From Nocardia ninae NBRC 108245 (lineage in GTDB: Bacteria; Actinomycetota; Actinomycetes; Mycobacteriales; Mycobacteriaceae): a stretch of 64,000 bases of DNA. The DNA is taken from assembly GCF_007990755.1 (NCBI RefSeq), contig NZ_BJXA01000016.1, forward strand, positions 62,001 through 126,000. Direction: 5' to 3'. The notes beneath the pieces are model-generated. The model ran no database searches and was not told where the DNA came from. It saw only the letters and a program-made list of their open reading frames with translations. Every line of letters starts with the position of its first letter. Position 1 is the stretch's first letter. Positions 16,895-25,669 of the stretch are shown one piece after another. The translations under genes and the position numbers were made by a program.

Positions 16895-17933
16895 TCGACA
16901 CGACGCCTGCGCTTTCAAGGCACGCGTCGACGACATCCTGGAGGAGTTCGTCGGACAGGAACGCGACCAGCTGCTCGCCATCGATCCGCGACTACGTCCG
17001 GTGGCCGATCAGCTGGTAGCGGCTAGCGCGCAGGGGAAACGGCTGCGGGCGGCGTTCTGCTACTGGGGTTGGCGCGCGGCCGGGCAACCGGACAGTAGTG
17101 CCTTCGTCCGGGCCGCGGCCGCACTGGAATTGGTGCACGCGGCGGCGAGTGTGCACGACGACATCATCGATGACAGTCCGTTGCGGCACGGCTTACCCAC
17201 CGCGCAGATCGCCCTGCACGAACCACTGCGCAGCGCACCGGAGTTCGCGCAGACCGGTAAGGCGCTCGCCATGCTGGTCGGGGATCTGCTGATGGCGTTG
17301 GCCGGGCAATTGTTCGTGACCAGTGGTCTGCCCGCGGCCTACCTGTCGCGGGCACGCCCGCTGTGGGCGGTGCTGGCCCGGGAACTGATCGCCGGTGAGT
17401 GCCTCGAAATCCTTTGCACCGGTGCGGTTCCGGATGTGGCCGAGTCGCTGAAGGTGGTTCGGTACAAGACGGCCAAATACACCGTCGAACAACCGTTGCT
17501 CATCGGCGGCGCGCTCGGCGGCGCGAGTGACGCGCTGCGGAAAGCGTTCTCCGCGTATGGCTTACCGCTGGGCGAAGCCTTTCAGCTGCGCGACGACCTG
17601 CTCGGACTCTTCGGCGACCAGGACCGTACCGGAAAGGCGAATCTCGATGATCTGCGCGCCCGCCGCCCCACCGCTCTGCTCGCCGAAACCTGGCAGGCGG
17701 TCGACCGCCCGCAGCGCGAACAGCTGACCCGGCTACTGGAGCAGGGCGAACCCGACGAGGCCGTCCTGTGCGAGGTGCGCGACCTGATGACGAGGGTCGG
17801 CGCACCGGCACGCATCGAGCAGATGATCACCGACCGAGTCGAGGAGGCCACGCACGCCCTGGCCGACGTGCCCGCACCCGCCGCCCGCGCGCTGACCGAA
17901 CTGGCCACCGCGGCTACCGCGCGCCGCTACTGA
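16857..17933 (+). CDS. Polyprenyl (trans-isoprenyl) diphosphate synthase
   Basis: 358 residues of the E-type head-to-tail prenyl synthase family. The first Asp-rich motif is VHDDIIDDSPLRHG and the second is LRDDLLGLFGDQDRTGKA. The KRLRAAFCYWGWRA segment and the VRYKTAKYTVEQPL motif (conserved Lys-Thr) are present. It makes linear C15-C20 or longer diphosphates from IPP; chain length cannot be read safely. The start overlaps the preceding small gene. The Lcp/MpaB-like oxygenase begins 35 bp downstream, so the two may act on the same isoprenoid. Confidence 0.93.
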   Translation: MSSRAKPVPVRPDRHDACAFKARVDDILEEFVGQERDQLLAIDPRLRPVADQLVAASAQGKRLRAAFCYWGWRAAGQPDSSAFVRAAAALELVHAAASVHDDIIDDSPLRHGLPTAQIALHEPLRSAPEFAQTGKALAMLVGDLLMALAGQLFVTSGLPAAYLSRARPLWAVLARELIAGECLEILCTGAVPDVAESLKVVRYKTAKYTVEQPLLIGGALGGASDALRKAFSAYGLPLGEAFQLRDDLLGLFGDQDRTGKANLDDLRARRPTALLAETWQAVDRPQREQLTRLLEQGEPDEAVLCEVRDLMTRVGAPARIEQMITDRVEEATHALADVPAPAARALTELATAATARRY

Positions 17934-17968
17934 CCAACGCCATTTCGCCACCGACACAAGGAGTCTCG

Positions 17969-19135
17969 ATGACCCGGACACAAACGTCGATGGACGCGCT
18001 GCGCCTGCACGGTGACGAACTCGCCGATGCCACCGTGGCCACCCTGTTCGAGCGCGGGGAGGTGGGCAAGTTCAACACCCTCATGCGCTACGTCTCCACC
18101 GCCGGTTCGCCGCTGCCCGACGACCTGCCCGAGGTCGCCCGCGAATACCTGCACACGACCGCAGCCCCGCCCGCCTGGGTGGACTGGGACGAAATGGAGA
18201 AGGCCAGGCTGTTCTTCATCGACAACAACGTGCACATCTCCACCGCGCTGTCCTTCGCCGCCATGCCCGCCTGTTACGTCATCCCACAGGTCGCAAAGCT
18301 GTTGTCGGCCACCCACTCCCTGGAGTACCCATCCAAGCGGATGGCCGAGACCGGACAGTTCACCGTCTACCTGATGCAGCCCGACGCCTTCGAGGCCGGT
18401 AGTCGTTTCATCCCCGCCGTGCAGAAGGTGCGGCTGCTGCACGCCGCGATCCGCCACCACCTCTCCCGCGAAAACCGTTGGGACACAGCCAAATGGGGGA
18501 CACCGATCTGCCAGGAGGACATGATCGGCGGCCAGCTCCTGTTCTCGATGCTGGTCCTGGACAGCCTGCACCGCTTGAACATCCACATGAGCGTCGACGG
18601 CGCCGAAGCCTACTTCTACGCCTGGCGCGTGGTCGGCGCGATGCTCGGCGTCGACCAGGAACACGCGCCGAAAGACATCGACTCCGCCCGAGAATTCCTC
18701 GACCTCTACATGATTCGCCACATGGGGCCTAGCCAGGAAGGTGTGAACCTCACCCGCCAGCTCATCGACCTCTACGAAGAGGTCGTCCCCGGCACGCTCT
18801 TCGACCCCGTCGTCTCCGCCCTCATCCGCTACCTCATCGGCGACACCTGCGCCGACTGGCTCGAGGTGCCGCGCACCGCCTGGGACACCGCCATCAAAAC
18901 CGTCCCCGCATTACTCGGCATCCTCGAAACCATCGAAGACAGTTCCCCTTTGGGCGAATGGGCCCTCGACCGCCTCGGCCACCTCACCACCTGGTTCGAA
19001 CTCAGCTCCCTCACCCGAGGTCGTGTCATGCAATACGCCATCCCCGAAGAGCTCAAACACGACTTCGGATTCGCGTCATCGGCTGCACGCAGCAGCCGCT
19101 GGATTCCCCCGGACCCCACCTTCACCACCGAATAG
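17969..19135 (+). CDS. Oxygenase MpaB family protein (DUF2236, Lcp-related)
   Basis: 388 residues. The family of haem-dependent DUF2236 proteins includes latex clearing protein, which cleaves polyisoprene, and fungal MpaB. The diagnostic segment is KVRLLHAAIRHHL, the Arg/His region that places the haem-binding His, followed by WGTPICQEDMIGGQLLFSM. DSLHRLNIHMS and AEAYFYAWRVVGAMLGVD also fit the family. No signal peptide, so it acts in the cytosol, unlike secreted Lcp. ATG 17969 has AAGGAG eight bases upstream. Placement after a polyprenyl synthase suggests oxidative cleavage of a prenyl chain or carotenoid-like product; this is inference. Confidence 0.85.
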   Translation: MTRTQTSMDALRLHGDELADATVATLFERGEVGKFNTLMRYVSTAGSPLPDDLPEVAREYLHTTAAPPAWVDWDEMEKARLFFIDNNVHISTALSFAAMPACYVIPQVAKLLSATHSLEYPSKRMAETGQFTVYLMQPDAFEAGSRFIPAVQKVRLLHAAIRHHLSRENRWDTAKWGTPICQEDMIGGQLLFSMLVLDSLHRLNIHMSVDGAEAYFYAWRVVGAMLGVDQEHAPKDIDSAREFLDLYMIRHMGPSQEGVNLTRQLIDLYEEVVPGTLFDPVVSALIRYLIGDTCADWLEVPRTAWDTAIKTVPALLGILETIEDSSPLGEWALDRLGHLTTWFELSSLTRGRVMQYAIPEELKHDFGFASSAARSSRWIPPDPTFTTE

Positions 19136-19403
19136 CGGGGACCGGGCAATTCGCCCTTCCCGTCGGCTGCGCTTTCATGGCGCGGAGTGGCATTTGTACT
19201 CGGCGAAACACCGCGGCCGCGCCGAGGTCGGCGAGGTGCCGCCCAGCGGCTTGGCGCCGGTCGGGTAGTTGCGGGCAGTTGCGGTCCATCCACAGGGGTC
19301 GCCGCACCGAATCATCTCTGTTCGAACAACGAGGCACCGGCCGCGCGTCGGCTTCGCTGTCGTCGGAGGGTCTCGGGATCGGCCGCAACTAGGAGGACAA
19401 GCT

Positions 19404-19481
19404 GTGCTCGCTGCGTGGATAGGTGCACGCTCACCGCTGATTGCTGGACTGCACGCGGGGACGAAGGGCCGGGCAGCGTGA
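19404..19481 (+). CDS. Candidate 25-codon leader ORF coupled to the FAD oxidase
   Basis: GTG at 19404 is preceded by a perfect AGGAGG at 19391-19396. The frame encodes VLAAWIGARSPLIAGLHAGT then KGRAA and stops at TGA 19479-19481. That stop overlaps the GTG start of the FAD oxidase (GTGA), the classic arrangement for translational coupling. The oxidase itself has a weaker ribosome site. No conserved peptide family is recognised, and it could be a regulatory leader or an upstream miscalled start. The 268 bp between the oxygenase stop and this ORF hold nothing recognisable. Confidence 0.5.
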   Translation: MLAAWIGARSPLIAGLHAGTKGRAA

Positions 19482-20941
19482 CGTCGATGGCTGACTCCGC
19501 GGAAGCGACAGGTCTCACTACACCCGGATTCTCGCGTCGCTCGCTGATCCGTGGGGCGGGCAGCCTCGTGGCAGCCGCGGCCGCGGGAACGCTGTACTCG
19601 GGGACGGCGGCGGCAACCGTGGACTCCACCGCGTGGACCGACTTGCGCAGTCGATTGCGTGGCAAGCTCGTGCTGCCCGAGGACAGCGAATACGGCGAGG
19701 TCAAAGCACTTTTCGACCGGCGGTTCGACGGCAACGCACCACTCGGGGTGGTCGAGGTGGCGCAGCCACAGGATGTACAGGCGGCGGTGTCCTTCGCGCG
19801 CGACCACGGCCTGCCCATCGCCGCCAGATCGGGCGGCCACTCGTTTGTCGGCGCGTCCGCCTCCACCGGAGCACTGGTGATCGATGTACGCGGACTCGAC
19901 CACATCAATGTCGACGCCGACCAGGTCACCGTCGGTGCCGGGGTGACCAGTCTCGCGGCGGTGACCCGGCTGGCCGAGTCGGACCTGGCACTCCCGATCG
20001 GCGTCTGCGCCAGCGTCGGGCTCACCGGTCTGACGGTCGGCGGCGGTCTCGGGGCCGATGCGCGCCGCTACGGAATGACCTGCGACCGGCTGGTCGCGGC
20101 CGAACTCGTGCTGCCGAACGGCGACACGATACGAGCCGACGCGACCACCGCGCCGGACCTGTTCTGGGCACTGCGCGGTGCGGGCGGCACGACCGGCATC
20201 CTCACCTCCTCGACCTACCGCACCATCCGTGCAACGGCGAAAGACATGGTGCGACTGACCTTTCCGGGTGACAAGGCAGCCCGCGTGCTCAACGGCTGGG
20301 CGCAGTGGATGCCTACGGCCGATCGTGGCGTGTATGCCAGCGTCCTTATCTCGGCGGACGACGGCCTGCGATGTCTGGTCCGGATGGTGTGCCCGGCAGG
20401 TACCGGAGCGGCTGCCGCCGCCGACCTGAGCGCCGCGGCTGGAGTCGAGCCGTCCGCCGCGGACCATCGCACGCTCGACCACTTGGCCGCCGTACACGAT
20501 CTCGACAGTGGGCGGCCGCGGCCGGGATCGATCAGGGTCGCCGGCTCCGACGTCGTCGCCCAGCTTTCACCGGCCGCTGTCGACACCATCGTCGATGTCA
20601 TCACCGCCCGTTCGCACAGTGGCGGATCGGGTCTGGTTGTGGCCGAACCCCTCGACGGCGCCATCCAGGAGACCGCTCCCGACGCCACGGCTTTCCCCTG
20701 GCGTGCGCACGCCGCGGCATTGGAGTGGGTAGTCCGGACCCCCAACCCGGTCGACGAAGCCCATGACTGGATCCTCAGCGCAAACCGCGCCGTAGCTGCC
20801 TTCTCCTCCGGCGCGTACCTCAATCACGTGCAACCCACCGACACGATGCTGCGCTGCTTTGCCCACAACTTCCCCCGATTGCAGCTCGTCCGCCAGACCA
20901 CAGACCCGGACCGTCGACTGCGGTGGGGGATCAACGGGTAG
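19478..20941 (+). CDS. Tat-exported FAD-binding PCMH-type oxidoreductase (BBE/hexose oxidase-like)
   Basis: 487 residues. A twin-arginine signal FSRRSLIRGAGSLVAAAAAG precedes an Ala-rich cleavage region. The FAD domain has AARSGGHSFVGASASTGALV, where the His of the SGGHS motif is the usual covalent FAD attachment site, and GLTVGGGLGADARRYGMTCD. The C terminus ends NFPRLQLVRQTTDPDRRLRW, typical of berberine-bridge-like oxidases. The second attachment Cys (normally in GxCxxVGxxG) seems absent: the matching segment is IGVCASVGLTGLTVGGG, which does keep a Cys. It oxidises an alcohol or sugar outside the cell membrane; substrate unknown. GTG 19478 overlaps a 25-codon ORF. Confidence 0.88.
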   Translation: MTSMADSAEATGLTTPGFSRRSLIRGAGSLVAAAAAGTLYSGTAAATVDSTAWTDLRSRLRGKLVLPEDSEYGEVKALFDRRFDGNAPLGVVEVAQPQDVQAAVSFARDHGLPIAARSGGHSFVGASASTGALVIDVRGLDHINVDADQVTVGAGVTSLAAVTRLAESDLALPIGVCASVGLTGLTVGGGLGADARRYGMTCDRLVAAELVLPNGDTIRADATTAPDLFWALRGAGGTTGILTSSTYRTIRATAKDMVRLTFPGDKAARVLNGWAQWMPTADRGVYASVLISADDGLRCLVRMVCPAGTGAAAAADLSAAAGVEPSAADHRTLDHLAAVHDLDSGRPRPGSIRVAGSDVVAQLSPAAVDTIVDVITARSHSGGSGLVVAEPLDGAIQETAPDATAFPWRAHAAALEWVVRTPNPVDEAHDWILSANRAVAAFSSGAYLNHVQPTDTMLRCFAHNFPRLQLVRQTTDPDRRLRWGING

Positions 20942-21054
20942 TCGCCGGCCGCTATGGCACAGCCACGCGATCGGCGCGCCAGTTCACCCGGTCGCTGATC
21001 GCCTGGACCGCGGGACCAGGCTTCGGACTTACTCGTCCAGGTGGAAAGCCCGGC

Positions 21055-21837
21055 TCACTTGCCGAATCGTCGCTGACGACTTGCATACGATCGCAGTGCA
21101 CGCAAAAAGTCGATACGGCGGAAGGCCGGCCAGTAGCAGTCCAGCCAGTGCATCTCGGCATAGGCCGACTGCCACAGCAGAAACCCTGATAGCCGCTGCT
21201 CCCCTGAGGTGCGGATGATGAAGTCGGTGTTCTCGCCATTGGGTGAGTAGAGGTGCTGTGAGATGTCATCGACATCGAATTGCTCGATCAGCTCGAGCAG
21301 GTCGCCGCCGTCCGCGACGCGTTGCCGGAACGCGCGCTTCACTGCGTCCACAATCTCGCGGCGGCCGCCGTACCCGACCGCGACGTCGACCCTGGGGCCG
21401 CCACGTCCGACCGTTTCGGCGACCGCTTCCTTGAGCACTCGAGCGGTGTCGCCGGGAAGTAGGTCGAGTGATCCGATCACCTGGACGTCCCAATCCCTGT
21501 TGGTGGCGGTGATGTCTCGTATGGTTGCTTCGATGATCTCGATCAGCGGCTCGAGCTCCGCTGCCGGGCGGCTGAGGTTGTCGTCGGACAGCATGAAGAG
21601 GGTCACGTGCGCGATGCCGGCGGCGGTGCTCCATTCGAGGAACTCCGTGACCTTGGCGCCGCCGGCACGATATCCCTCCCGGACATCGTCGTGGCCGGCT
21701 TCTCTCGCCCAGCGGCGATTACCGTCGAGCACGATGCCGATGTGCTGCGGTCTCGGCAGTCCGCTCAGCGTCGTAGCCAGCCGACGCTCGTAGATGGCCT
21801 CCAGCGGCTGACGCAAGAACAAGGGCAGAAGTCTCAT
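21055..21837 (-). CDS. Short-chain cis-prenyltransferase (Z-prenyl diphosphate synthase, Rv1086-like)
   Basis: 260 residues of the UppS fold. The catalytic motif HIGIVLDGNRRWAREAG has the essential Asp at about residue 38. The LFMLSDDNLSRPAAEL segment, YGGRREIVDAVKRA and RTSGEQRLSGFLLWQSAYAE motifs are intact, and the protein ends YASRQRRFGK. These segments match my memory of M. tuberculosis Rv1086, a Z,E-farnesyl diphosphate synthase, better than long-chain UppS. It adds IPP in cis to a short allylic primer. ATG 21837 has AAGAAGAG upstream. It is the last gene of the minus-strand arm of the terpenoid locus; whether it serves that pathway or general decaprenyl phosphate synthesis is open. Confidence 0.9.
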   Translation of the reverse strand: MRLLPLFLRQPLEAIYERRLATTLSGLPRPQHIGIVLDGNRRWAREAGHDDVREGYRAGGAKVTEFLEWSTAAGIAHVTLFMLSDDNLSRPAAELEPLIEIIEATIRDITATNRDWDVQVIGSLDLLPGDTARVLKEAVAETVGRGGPRVDVAVGYGGRREIVDAVKRAFRQRVADGGDLLELIEQFDVDDISQHLYSPNGENTDFIIRTSGEQRLSGFLLWQSAYAEMHWLDCYWPAFRRIDFLRALRSYASRQRRFGK

Positions 21838-21932
21838 CAACTCTTCTTAGGTGAGGGTTCGTCACGGCACCTGGAACCGAGGCAGTATATCGGGCCGCCC
21901 GCTCAGGCGGCGAGATTCGGTTGAGGCCGGCG

Positions 21933-22346
21933 TCAGAATCCGCCGAGGTGCCGCTGCAGCGCGGCCCGGATGGGTGACAACATAGGCAGGGCGGCCAGCT
22001 GCGAGGTGGCTATCCAGGCCGAGGCGTCTACCCCGCCGTCCCCGGTGTGGGTGAGCTCGCCCCCGATGACTTTCACCTCGAAGAGAGCAAAGACAGCGTG
22101 GAGGTCGATGCCGGTACTCAGTAATCGATGTTCGGCATCGATATCGAGCAGTCGGACTACCGCTACATCGAACCCTGTTTCTTCCTTGAACTCCCGGACC
22201 ACGGTTTCCCGCGGGTGTTCGCCGTGCTCTATCCGGCCACCTGGCAGCATCCACCGTCCGTGGTCATCCTTCGACGAGGAACCGAGTCGGACCATGAGCA
22301 CGCGGTCCGAATCCAGCACGAGTCCGTAGGAAGCGAATCTTTGCAT
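21933..22346 (-). CDS. NUDIX hydrolase
   Basis: 137 residues with a complete Nudix box, GGRIEHGEHPRETVVREF followed by KEETGF, which binds Mg and cleaves nucleoside-diphosphate-X compounds. The N-terminal strand RFASYGLVLDSDRVLMVRLG is typical. ATG 22346 has GGAAG five bases upstream; a TTG seven codons earlier is possible. It lies between the cis-prenyltransferase and the ABC permease in the minus arm, so it could process a nucleotide-activated or diphosphate intermediate of this pathway, which is inference. Confidence 0.88.
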   Translation of the reverse strand: MQRFASYGLVLDSDRVLMVRLGSSSKDDHGRWMLPGGRIEHGEHPRETVVREFKEETGFDVAVVRLLDIDAEHRLLSTGIDLHAVFALFEVKVIGGELTHTGDGGVDASAWIATSQLAALPMLSPIRAALQRHLGGF

Positions 22347-22397
22347 GGCACTTCCGGACTCAGCCAATCCAGGTACTCCAGTTCGTTGCGGGCCGCA

Positions 22398-23165
22398 CTA
22401 GGTCCAATGAACGCGCTCTCGGTTCATGGGGAAGCGCCACAAGGCCATGGCGAGGAAGAACGCGGTGAAGGCGAGGAGCGCCGCCAGCTGCGGGAGGACA
22501 CCCACGAGGCTGGAGCCGTCCAGCACGACTCGTCGGAACCCGCTGACGGCCCAGTAGACCGGGGTCGATTTTGCGATCCATTCGACCCATGTTGGCAGGA
22601 AGTCGGTCGGCACCAAAGCGCCGCCTACCAATGTCCAGCTCAAGGTGGTTACTCGTTCCATCGCGAATGCTTGCCGCCTGGAAGCTGATATCGCGCAAAG
22701 GAACAGTGCGAACGATGAGACACAGGCGGAGAGGACGCACATCATCGCGACAAGCGCGACTCCTGAACCCTCCACCCGCAGGTCGAGGACTGCCCAGCCC
22801 AGCGCGAACAGAAACAAGGTCTGGGTCAGCGCGAGAACCGCGCACAAAGCCGACTTGCCCAGGAGAACCTCCCAGGTACGCACCGGCGACATCCGCAAGC
22901 GTTGCCAGGTCTGCAGGCCGTGCTCACGGAAATACGAGTCGGTGACCAAGCCGGTCAGGAAGAACGAGAACATCGCCGCGATTCCCGGCACGGCCAGCTG
23001 TACACCGTCGCCCTGGTGGTATCCGAGCCGGGTCACGGCGTCGGCGTACATCGGTTTGATGAAAAGAACGAGCATTGCGGGCGTGATCAAGATGGTGATC
23101 AACGGTGCCGGCTCTCGGCTCAGCCAGACGGCATCATGCCGAAACAGGAGCAGTGCGCGAATCAC
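22398..23165 (-). CDS. ABC-2 type exporter permease
   Basis: 255 residues, six predicted helices: APLITILITPAMLVLFIKPM, GIAAMFSFFLTGLVTD, ALCAVLALTQTLFLFALGWA, VALVAMMCVLSACVSSFALF, ERVTTLSWTLVGGALVPTDF and LAALLAFTAFFLAMALWRFP. The QTWQRLRMSPVRTWEVLLGK loop is the ABC-2 signature region. GTG 23165 opens on VIRALLLFRHDAVWLSREPA, and the frame overlaps the ATPase gene by 32 bp, so the two are coupled. Likely exports the product of the neighbouring biosynthetic genes. Confidence 0.87.
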   Translation of the reverse strand: MIRALLLFRHDAVWLSREPAPLITILITPAMLVLFIKPMYADAVTRLGYHQGDGVQLAVPGIAAMFSFFLTGLVTDSYFREHGLQTWQRLRMSPVRTWEVLLGKSALCAVLALTQTLFLFALGWAVLDLRVEGSGVALVAMMCVLSACVSSFALFLCAISASRRQAFAMERVTTLSWTLVGGALVPTDFLPTWVEWIAKSTPVYWAVSGFRRVVLDGSSLVGVLPQLAALLAFTAFFLAMALWRFPMNRERVHWT

Positions 23166-24072
23166 GAGTGTTCTCCTCGGCGAGGATATTGAAATAGGCA
23201 CGTTCCAGGTCGGCCTGGATGATCTCCAGTCCACGAAGCCGATCTCGGTGCTCGGCAACAGCTTCGAGCGCTTTGACAAGATCGACGGCGGGATTCGTCG
23301 TGGGCAGGAGAAGGGTGTCGGTGCGAATCCGAGCACCCGGCCAGTCGATCGGGGGTAGCTCCCCATCGAAGCGAAGCGCGAGTTCGCTTCTGGCATGAGC
23401 GGTGATCAGCTTGTCGACGGGTCCATCGACAGCGATCCGACCCCGGGCGAGAACCGCCACCCGAGCACGCAACTCCTCGACCTCGGCAAGATAGTGGGTG
23501 GTGTAGACGACGAGGGCGCCACGGGCCGCCTGCTGCCGCACAATGTGCAGCAACTGCAGCCGAGTCTCTGGATCTGCCCCGGCTGTCGGCTCGTCCAGCA
23601 GCAAGACGTCCGGTCGGTACACGAGGGTGCAGCCGACGTGGAGGCGTCGACGCTGGCCACCGGAGAGCTTTCCGGCGCGGGTCCGGCGTTGGTCGCCGAG
23701 ATCCAGGAGCCCGAGCAACTCGTCGACAGAGTGTGTGAGCTCCCGGCTCCGCAGTCCGTTGAGCGAGCCGAAGAACCGAAGATTCTCCTCCGCGGTATGG
23801 GCGGGATAGACCGCGATATCTTGGCCGGCCAGCCCAACTCGTCCGTGGTGGATCTTGTGCCGGCGGATCGAATCCACGCCGAGAACCCGTGCGGTGCCAC
23901 CATCGGGCGGTAGCAGCCCGGCGATGATCGACATGAGTGTCGTCTTCCCCGCACCATTCGGCCCGAGGATGGTCAGCACCTCGCCGCGATCAGCGGTCAG
24001 CGCTACCCGAGAAAGGACCTCATTCCCGTCGAAGGACTTCCGCAGATTGTCGAGTTCGAGTGCGAATCCCAC
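23134..24072 (-). CDS. ABC exporter ATP-binding protein
   Basis: 312 residues. Walker A LGPNGAGKTTLMSIIAGLLP, Q-loop region RVGLAGQDIAVYPAHTAEEN, signature LSGGQRRRLHVGCTLVY, Walker B VLLLDEPTAGADPETR and H-loop YTTHYLAEVEELRARVA are intact. The start is GTG 24072 (VGFALELDNLRKSFDGNE) with GAGGATTACC upstream; a longer open frame to 24393 lacks family-like sequence. Partner of the overlapping permease; together a two-component exporter in the minus arm of the terpenoid locus. Confidence 0.92.
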   Translation of the reverse strand: MGFALELDNLRKSFDGNEVLSRVALTADRGEVLTILGPNGAGKTTLMSIIAGLLPPDGGTARVLGVDSIRRHKIHHGRVGLAGQDIAVYPAHTAEENLRFFGSLNGLRSRELTHSVDELLGLLDLGDQRRTRAGKLSGGQRRRLHVGCTLVYRPDVLLLDEPTAGADPETRLQLLHIVRQQAARGALVVYTTHYLAEVEELRARVAVLARGRIAVDGPVDKLITAHARSELALRFDGELPPIDWPGARIRTDTLLLPTTNPAVDLVKALEAVAEHRDRLRGLEIIQADLERAYFNILAEENTRDSRTAPVSA

Positions 24073-24125
24073 GCGTAGGTAATCCTCTGATCGTCCGATG
24101 CCACCTGCTACCGGCCGTGCACGAC

Positions 24126-24656
24126 CTACAGCGGCCTGGTCCAGTCGGACGGCAGTAATGCGGGAAGCTGTAGTGGATTGATGAGTTCGTCCCATGCGCG
24201 GACCAGCCGGATCGCGCCGAACATCCCTTCCGGTGAACGCAGTTCCGGAAGGAAATCCGGCAGCCCGAAACTGCTTTCGACGCCGGAGACCCACGTGCGC
24301 ACCTGCTCGAGCCAGGCCTGTGCTTCCGCCGGTTCGGGGGCGGTGCGAGAAAATTCTTCGGCCTGGTGCAGCAGGTGCTGCCCGCCCTGCCACACGTCCG
24401 GGGGCACATGGGTATACGGGTCGAGCGCCCCGCCGTCTTCAGCGACGTACGGTTCGGCGCCGAACTCCAATCCGCGTGCCTGGCAACAGATGAGTACCAG
24501 ATAGCGAGTCTGCGCCAATACCAGCATCCACTGGCCGCAGTCCACGCCGCCCGCCACGTCCTGGAGCGCCGATTGAGCGCCGACCACCAGCATCACCGAA
24601 CCATGGCTGACATGAGTGACATGTCGTCGTAGGTCGGGCCTCGAATGGACACTCAT
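24126..24656 (-). CDS. Hypothetical protein coupled to the nucleotidyltransferase-fold gene
   Basis: 176 residues from ATG 24656 (MSVHSRPDLRRHVTHVSHGS). The ATGA overlap with the preceding stop shows translational coupling. Visible features: a hydrophobic segment WMLVLAQTRYLVLICCQARG, an acidic centre and helix-forming QAEEFSRTAPEPAEAQAWLE. Ends LLPSDWTRPL. No family recognised; its coupling suggests it works with the nucleotidyltransferase-like protein, as some minimal nucleotidyltransferases have a helical partner. Confidence 0.65.
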   Translation of the reverse strand: MSVHSRPDLRRHVTHVSHGSVMLVVGAQSALQDVAGGVDCGQWMLVLAQTRYLVLICCQARGLEFGAEPYVAEDGGALDPYTHVPPDVWQGGQHLLHQAEEFSRTAPEPAEAQAWLEQVRTWVSGVESSFGLPDFLPELRSPEGMFGAIRLVRAWDELINPLQLPALLPSDWTRPL

Positions 24657-25669
24657 GACTTCTCCACTCCCATCCATAGGACGTCTTCAGCGAACAACCC
24701 AGCGATCTCGTCGTCCCAGGTATCCGTTATCCCGTAGGTCCATTCCGCTCTCCCGCTCGTCGGCCCGTCCGCGGGAACGGAAACCGTGCGTAGCCCCCAG
24801 CGGCTGAAGAGCTCGGTGCCGCCGAAGGCATACCGGTCGGTGCCGTACGCGGGCTTCACTGTGATACGCCACTGATCGCTGTCGACTCCGGTGAGGTAGT
24901 GGTCGACCAGTGCGCCGACTTCTTCCAGGTACGCAGGCACGCCATCGGGTGACAGGGGAGGGCACGAAGCCAGCCGGAATGCGTCGAGGCCCGCACGATC
25001 GTCGAGCCTTCGCAGCTTTTCACCCAACCACTTGGGCTTGAAGTACCACTCGCCGTGGAGCGCGGCATGTCGCTCGAGCGCCGCCCAGAGCGCTTCGCCC
25101 ATGCGCAGCGCCGCGACGATAGGCTTCCGCGGCGCGAAAGTACGTGCGGAAACCTGCTTTCGGACAGCTTCGACGGCGTACCACGAGGTTATCCACTGAA
25201 CGACCTCACCACCGAGCTGCTGTTTCCAGGCCAGCCATTCGGGGGTGCCCGCCAAGGCCAAGCCGAGCGCGAACCTGCTGAGGCTATCCAGGTGCAAACG
25301 TCTGGACGCGAGGTCGCCAGGGCCGACTTCAGCGGGCGGCCACTCGTCTGCGGTGAGTTCGCGATGACGAGTCATGACCGGATCGGCTCCGTGCAGCACG
25401 ACTTCGATCAGCGCGCCATTGACGTACGCGGTCAGGGGAAGGGTGCTGGACACGGTCTCGGGTACTACTGAATAGACGTCGAGGTCGCTACCCGAATTCC
25501 CGAACCCGGCCATGACGGAGCCGGTGGCCACCGTGAGCAGCGGCTCTCCGAACGAGGTATCGACCTGCTGGACGACTTGGCTTCTGGTCAAGCTCCGTGC
25601 AGCCAGGTGTGCATCCAGGCGGCGATCCAGTGTGGCCGATAACTCGGTATCGGATGCCGTAGCAGTCAT
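24653..25669 (-). CDS. Nucleotidyltransferase-fold protein
   Basis: 338 residues. The N-terminal half has the polymerase-beta nucleotidyltransferase signature: TVATGSVMAGFGNSGSDLDV (Gly-Ser, then Asp-x-Asp), and a later strand NGALIEVVLHG that would supply the third acidic ligand as Glu. The C-terminal 200 residues are helical (ALWAALERHAALHGEWYFKP, KWLGEKLRRLDDRAGLDAF), as in nucleotidyltransferases with substrate-binding helical domains. It may add a nucleotide to a small molecule or protein. It is the first gene of the minus arm, divergent from idi. Start ATG 25669. Confidence 0.72.
   Translation of the reverse strand: MTATASDTELSATLDRRLDAHLAARSLTRSQVVQQVDTSFGEPLLTVATGSVMAGFGNSGSDLDVYSVVPETVSSTLPLTAYVNGALIEVVLHGADPVMTRHRELTADEWPPAEVGPGDLASRRLHLDSLSRFALGLALAGTPEWLAWKQQLGGEVVQWITSWYAVEAVRKQVSARTFAPRKPIVAALRMGEALWAALERHAALHGEWYFKPKWLGEKLRRLDDRAGLDAFRLASCPPLSPDGVPAYLEEVGALVDHYLTGVDSDQWRITVKPAYGTDRYAFGGTELFSRWGLRTVSVPADGPTSGRAEWTYGITDTWDDEIAGLFAEDVLWMGVEKS

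Noticed and set aside
16857-17933. Terpene cyclase interpretation of the polyprenyl synthase genes
   Set aside because: Both Asp-rich motifs and the KR/KT residues fit chain-elongating prenyl synthases; no NSE motif.
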